Shown here one piece after another: positions 61,187 through 64,000 of a DNA stretch of 64,000 nt; position 1 is the stretch's first letter, and the number at the start of each line of letters is the position of its first letter. The stretch is from contig NZ_CP108427.1 of assembly GCF_035982055.1 (NCBI RefSeq), positions 3,224,001 through 3,288,000 of the forward strand, in the 5' to 3' direction. Under the pieces are notes generated by a model. That model did not search any database, was not told where the DNA came from, and saw only the letters and a program-made list of their open reading frames with translations. Position numbers and translations under genes: made by a program. The stretch is from Streptomyces sp. NBC_01288. Its GTDB lineage: Bacteria; Actinomycetota; Actinomycetes; Streptomycetales; Streptomycetaceae.

Positions 61187-62050
61187 GTGACCACGGACTA
61201 CCAGCAGGCGCGTGAAGCGCTCGGGGTGCGGCTGCGTGAGCTGCGCATGTCGGCCCCCGACGGACGGCTCACCGGTACCGAACTCGCCCGGCGGCTCGGC
61301 TGGCCGCAGCCCAAGATCAGCAAGCTGGAGAACGGCAGGCAGACCGCAACTCCGGATGACCTCCGCGCCTGGGCCGACGAGACCGGCCAACCGGACGCTT
61401 ACGACGAACTCCTCGCCCGGCTCAGGGGGTTCGAGTCCCACATCCGCTCATGGCGGCGCCAGCTCGCCTCGGGGCACAAGCCCGTGCAGGACACACACCT
61501 GAGCGCGCACACCGACGCCTCCGTGTTCCGGGGCTGGGAATCCTCCATGATCTTCGGGATTCTCCAGACCCCGGACTACGCCCGTTCGATCTTCACCAGG
61601 TACGCCGAACTCCAGCAGTCCCCCCGGGACACGGAAGAGGCCGTGCGGTCCCGTATGCAGCGCCAACAGGCGCTCTACGACCCCACGAAACGCTTCCACC
61701 TGATCCTGTGGGAGGCCGCGTTGCGGGCGCTCATCTGCCCGCCATCGGTGCTCGCCGCGCAGCTCGACCGCCTCTCCGGCGCCGTCGGCCTGGACACGGT
61801 CGAGCTGGGGATCATCCCCTTCTGCGCGTCCCTCAAGATCCCGCCCGCCACCGCTTTCTGGATCTACGACGACAAACGCGTGATCGTCGAGACGTGGCAC
61901 TCCGAGCTGTGGATCGAGGACGGCACCAGCGTGAGCACCTATCTGCGCACCTGGAACACGCTCCGCGAGAGCGCCGTATACGGGGCCGACGCCCACCGGA
62001 TCATCAGTGCGGCTCGGCAGGCCCTCAACTCATCTGACCGCTCCGGGTGA
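61187..62050 (+). CDS. XRE-family regulator with DUF5753 domain
   Basis: 287 residues from GTG 61187. Helix-turn-helix at about residues 10-65 (ALGVRLRELRM, TGTELARRLGWPQPKISKLENGRQTATPDDLRAW), then DUF5753 (FRGWESSMIFGILQTPDYARSIF, LILWEAALRALICPPSVLAAQL, VELGIIPFCASLKIPPATAFWIYDD). Such proteins pair with a small DUF397 or DUF6879 partner and affect development and antibiotic production in streptomycetes. No DUF397 gene follows; DUF6879 is the likely partner. Confidence 0.92.
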   Translation: MTTDYQQAREALGVRLRELRMSAPDGRLTGTELARRLGWPQPKISKLENGRQTATPDDLRAWADETGQPDAYDELLARLRGFESHIRSWRRQLASGHKPVQDTHLSAHTDASVFRGWESSMIFGILQTPDYARSIFTRYAELQQSPRDTEEAVRSRMQRQQALYDPTKRFHLILWEAALRALICPPSVLAAQLDRLSGAVGLDTVELGIIPFCASLKIPPATAFWIYDDKRVIVETWHSELWIEDGTSVSTYLRTWNTLRESAVYGADAHRIISAARQALNSSDRSG

Positions 62051-62153
62051 TCCGGAAGCGCTGTGCGGCCCGCAGACGGCCGCCGGAGCTTCGGACGATG
62101 GTCGGCCGCAGCCCATACGCCCGCGTGATCGAGGCGCGTACCGAGGATCCCGA

Positions 62154-62172
62154 CCGGCAGTTGACGCCTCAC
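62154..62172 (+). repeat. 19-bp direct repeat, right copy, over the P-II gene stop codon
   Basis: CCGGCAGTTGACGCCTCAC, identical to 59615-59633. It includes the stop codon of the P-II gene (62169-62171, minus strand), so the repeat sits at the 3' end of a gene, as attachment sites often do. Confidence 0.75.
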
Positions 62173-62504
62173 ACCGCGTCCGGCCCCCGCTCCCGCGTCC
62201 TGATCCGCACCACCTCCTCCACCGGCGTCACCCACACCGTGCCGCCACCCGTGCCGCGGGCTCCCGCGGCACGGATCACGCGGACCAGGTCGGTGGCGTC
62301 GAAGTCGAGGGTGAGGATGTCGAGCCGGAGTCGCGGGGCAAGGTTCACCCGGTACTCGCTGCCCCGGTAGACCTCCACCCGGACCGGCCGGGACTCATAG
62401 GCCCGCACCTCGGTCACGGTCACTCCCCGCACCCCGAACGACTGGAGGGCCTTCATGACGTCCGGGACGCGGTGGGGCGGGAGGACCGCGGTGACCAACT
62501 TCAC
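62169..62504 (-). CDS. P-II family nitrogen regulator with altered B-loop
   Basis: 111 residues from GTG 62504 (GAGGGGG 7 bases upstream). P-II fold: MKLVTAVLPPHRVPDVMKAL, GVRGVTVTEVRAYE, T-loop with VEVYRGSEYRV (Tyr51, the residue modified in GlnK, kept), VEEVVRIRTRERGPDAV. In the B-loop, where P-II proteins have TGKIGDGK, this one has ARGTGGGT: both lysines and the threonine that contact ATP are gone. Downstream of an ammonium transporter but with no glnD following; the XRE module lies there instead. Role may be nucleotide-independent gating of the transporter. Confidence 0.88.
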   Translation of the reverse strand: MKLVTAVLPPHRVPDVMKALQSFGVRGVTVTEVRAYESRPVRVEVYRGSEYRVNLAPRLRLDILTLDFDATDLVRVIRAAGARGTGGGTVWVTPVEEVVRIRTRERGPDAV

Positions 62505-62554
62505 GGGAGCCCCCTCGACTTGGAGTGCCGGTGAGACATCTGTCCGCCGGGGGT

Positions 62555-62572
62555 CCGGGGGTTGTCCCCCGG
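62555..62572. terminator. Hairpin between amt and the P-II gene
   Basis: CCGGGGG pairs with CCCCCGG around TTGT, in the 101 bases between the two genes. Probably attenuates transcription into the P-II gene so that less of it than of the transporter is made. Confidence 0.6.
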
Positions 62573-62605
62573 GTGATACAGCACCCGTCCTCAACTCCCG
62601 GCATC

Positions 62606-64000
62606 TCAGGCCGAGTCCGGTTCCCTGGTCTTCTCCGCGACCGGTGCCGGTGCCACCGCCGCCACCGGTTCGGACACGGAGACCGACGCCACCGCCGACG
62701 CCACCGCCGACTCCGCCGGGTACGCCTCCTCGTCGTGGACCGCGATGTCGCCGGCCTCCAACACCTCGTCCGACGCCCGGAGTTTCACGAACAGGCCGAT
62801 CGCCTTGAGGATGAGGAAGGTCATCACGGCGTCGTAGAGGATGACCGTGCCGGCCGAACCCGCCTGTTTCCACAGCTGGTCGACGTTGCCGTAGAGCCAA
62901 CCGCTGGTGGACCAGGCCGTGGTGCCGTCCTTGTTGAGGTACACCGCGACCGCCGGGTCGGCGAAGATGCCGACGAGCATGCCGCCGGCGAGGCCCGCGA
63001 TGCCGTGGGTGTAGACGACGCCGAGCGCGTCGTCGACCTTGTTGAACGGCGGGACCTTGGACAGGTAGTTCCAGGCCAGCCAGACGATGGACGACGCGAT
63101 GATGCCGATGTAGATCGCGCCGATCCCGGTGACGAAGCCGGCCGCCGGGGTGATCGCCACCAGGCCGACGATCATGCCGTTGATGCCGCCGAGGAAGGTC
63201 GGCTTGCGCTGCGGTCCGACGAACATGTCCCAGAACACCCAGACGAGTAGGGCAACTGCCGTACAGAGATTGGTGTTGAGGACCGCGAGGGCGGCGTTGT
63301 GACCGCCGAAGTACATGTCGCCGCCGTTGAAGCCGTTCCAGCCGAGCCAGAGGATGCCCGCGCCGACGGCGACCATGGGGAGGTTGTTGGGCACGCCGTG
63401 GGCGCGGTCGCGGGCCAGGCGTGGTCCGATCACCGCCGCCGCGACGAAGCCCGACGTGCCCGCGGCCAGGTGGATGACGTAACCGCCGGAGTAGTCGAGC
63501 GCGCCCTTGGCCGCCCACCAGCCGCCGCCCCACAGCAGGAAGGCGTTGACCGTGTAGACCAGCGTCGACCACAGCGGCACGAACAGGAACCATGCGCGGA
63601 TGTTCATTCGGCCGACCACGCTGCCCATGAACAACAGAGGCGTGATCGCCGCGAACGCGAAGTGGAAGTAGGCGAGCGTGGACTGCGAGAAGTGGAAGCT
63701 CGGCATCAGGTCGTTGCCGTTGACGAGCGGTATCCACGCCTGTTGTTGTTCGCTCGCCGAACCGACGATCGCGCCGGGCCGGCCGACGAACGCGCCGAGG
63801 ATGCCGGGCCAGTGGGAGTCCAGGGGTTCGCCGAACCCCATCTTGAACTCCCAGAGGACCCAGCCGACCAGGACCAGCGAGAAGCCGGTGAAGGCCATGA
63901 ACATGGTGTTCACGACCCATTTGCGCTGGACCAGGCCTCCGTAGAGGATCGCGATGCCGGGGATGCTCATCAGGCCGACGAGTGTCGCCGCGACGAGCTG
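62606..64000 (-). CDS. amt: Ammonium transporter (Amt family), N-terminus beyond window
   Basis: At least 465 residues are visible; the frame is open at the window edge (QLVAATLVGLMSIPGIAILYGG is near the usual start, so little is missing). Ten or more membrane helices; the paired pore histidines in GGYVIHLAAGTSGF and YTHGIAGLAGG, and FHFAFAAITPLLFMGSVVGRM. It conducts ammonium. After the last helix there is a 60-residue Ala/Pro/Val/Glu-rich tail (VASAVASVSVSEPVAAVAPA). P-II gene follows after a hairpin. Confidence 0.93.
   Translation of the reverse strand, partial: QLVAATLVGLMSIPGIAILYGGLVQRKWVVNTMFMAFTGFSLVLVGWVLWEFKMGFGEPLDSHWPGILGAFVGRPGAIVGSASEQQQAWIPLVNGNDLMPSFHFSQSTLAYFHFAFAAITPLLFMGSVVGRMNIRAWFLFVPLWSTLVYTVNAFLLWGGGWWAAKGALDYSGGYVIHLAAGTSGFVAAAVIGPRLARDRAHGVPNNLPMVAVGAGILWLGWNGFNGGDMYFGGHNAALAVLNTNLCTAVALLVWVFWDMFVGPQRKPTFLGGINGMIVGLVAITPAAGFVTGIGAIYIGIIASSIVWLAWNYLSKVPPFNKVDDALGVVYTHGIAGLAGGMLVGIFADPAVAVYLNKDGTTAWSTSGWLYGNVDQLWKQAGSAGTVILYDAVMTFLILKAIGLFVKLRASDEVLEAGDIAVHDEEAYPAESAVASAVASVSVSEPVAAVAPAPVAEKTREPDSA

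Noticed and set aside
59584..62168. An integrase, excisionase or tRNA gene near the 19-bp repeats
   Set aside because: Searched by eye on both strands; none found, so the module cannot be called an integrative element on present evidence.

Overview
The window is chromosomal DNA of very high G+C content with strongly GC-biased third codon positions, frequent GTG and TTG starts, ATGA/GTGA stop-start overlaps and dense two-component/ABC-transporter operons. The gene families (streptophobe membrane protein, GAF-ANTAR and STAS regulators, XRE/DUF6879 module, ScARP/scabin-type toxin, short repeats of the AGGGGCGCGGGG type) point to a Streptomyces species. There is no phage, plasmid, CRISPR or rRNA/tRNA gene in view; the only complete mobile elements are two adjacent insertion sequences near the middle.

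Layout. 1-5.1 kb: the start of an AAA ATPase (minus), then a glycine riboswitch followed by gcvT, gcvH, glyA and sdaA, which together turn glycine into serine and then pyruvate. 5.1-10.1 kb: a NodB-like protein, an ABC-2 exporter, and a divergent histidine kinase/response regulator pair. 10.1-15 kb: an array of 18-20 bp repeats, an S9 peptidase, and a STAS plus two GAF-ANTAR regulators. 15-18.3 kb (minus): a 23-codon leader ORF with a TTA codon, coupled to an ABC exporter and a methyltransferase-Nudix fusion. 18.5-21.4 kb: a gene remnant, a carboxyethyl-ornithine-synthase-like enzyme and small membrane/PRC proteins. 21.4-25.5 kb (minus): streptophobe protein, OmpR regulator and kinase, with 11-bp-phased direct repeats upstream. 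25.5-34.1 kb: mostly single-gene metabolic and secreted functions (LLM oxidoreductase, PI-PLC, GH25 muramidase, reductase, EF-hand protein, MerR/GNAT pair, ScARP-family DNA ADP-ribosyltransferase, YncE lipoprotein, a NodB-fold protein lacking its metal-site aspartates).

34.2-36.6 kb: an IS4-family element sits precisely on the left junction of an IS5-family element, so the order of insertion can be read. 36.7-45 kb: an anti-sigma kinase, a crotonase, two tandem L,D-transpeptidases, glgX and a Tat sulfatase. 45-48.6 kb (minus): ABC-2 exporter plus NarL-type two-component system in one operon. 48.8-52.6 kb: a heterodimeric ABC exporter whose first subunit gene has taken up two copies of a dispersed repeat in frame. 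52.9-55.9 kb: aldo/keto reductase, alpha/beta hydrolase and cyclase-family genes behind a promoter with two identical-type 15-bp palindromes. 56.1-59.6 kb: a second heterodimeric ABC exporter whose two subunits are degenerate in complementary ATPase motifs. 59.6-62.2 kb: a small XRE/DUF6879 module enclosed by a 19-bp perfect direct repeat. 62.2-64 kb (minus): an ammonium transporter (cut by the window end) with a P-II protein that has lost the lysines of its nucleotide-binding loop.

The main points of interest are the direct repeats around the XRE module, the unusual P-II protein, the TTA-containing leader ORF, the tandem operators at 52.9 kb, the nested insertion sequences, the in-frame repeat copies in the exporter gene, and the ScARP-family toxin. 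All coordinates and motifs were read by eye; no database search was run.
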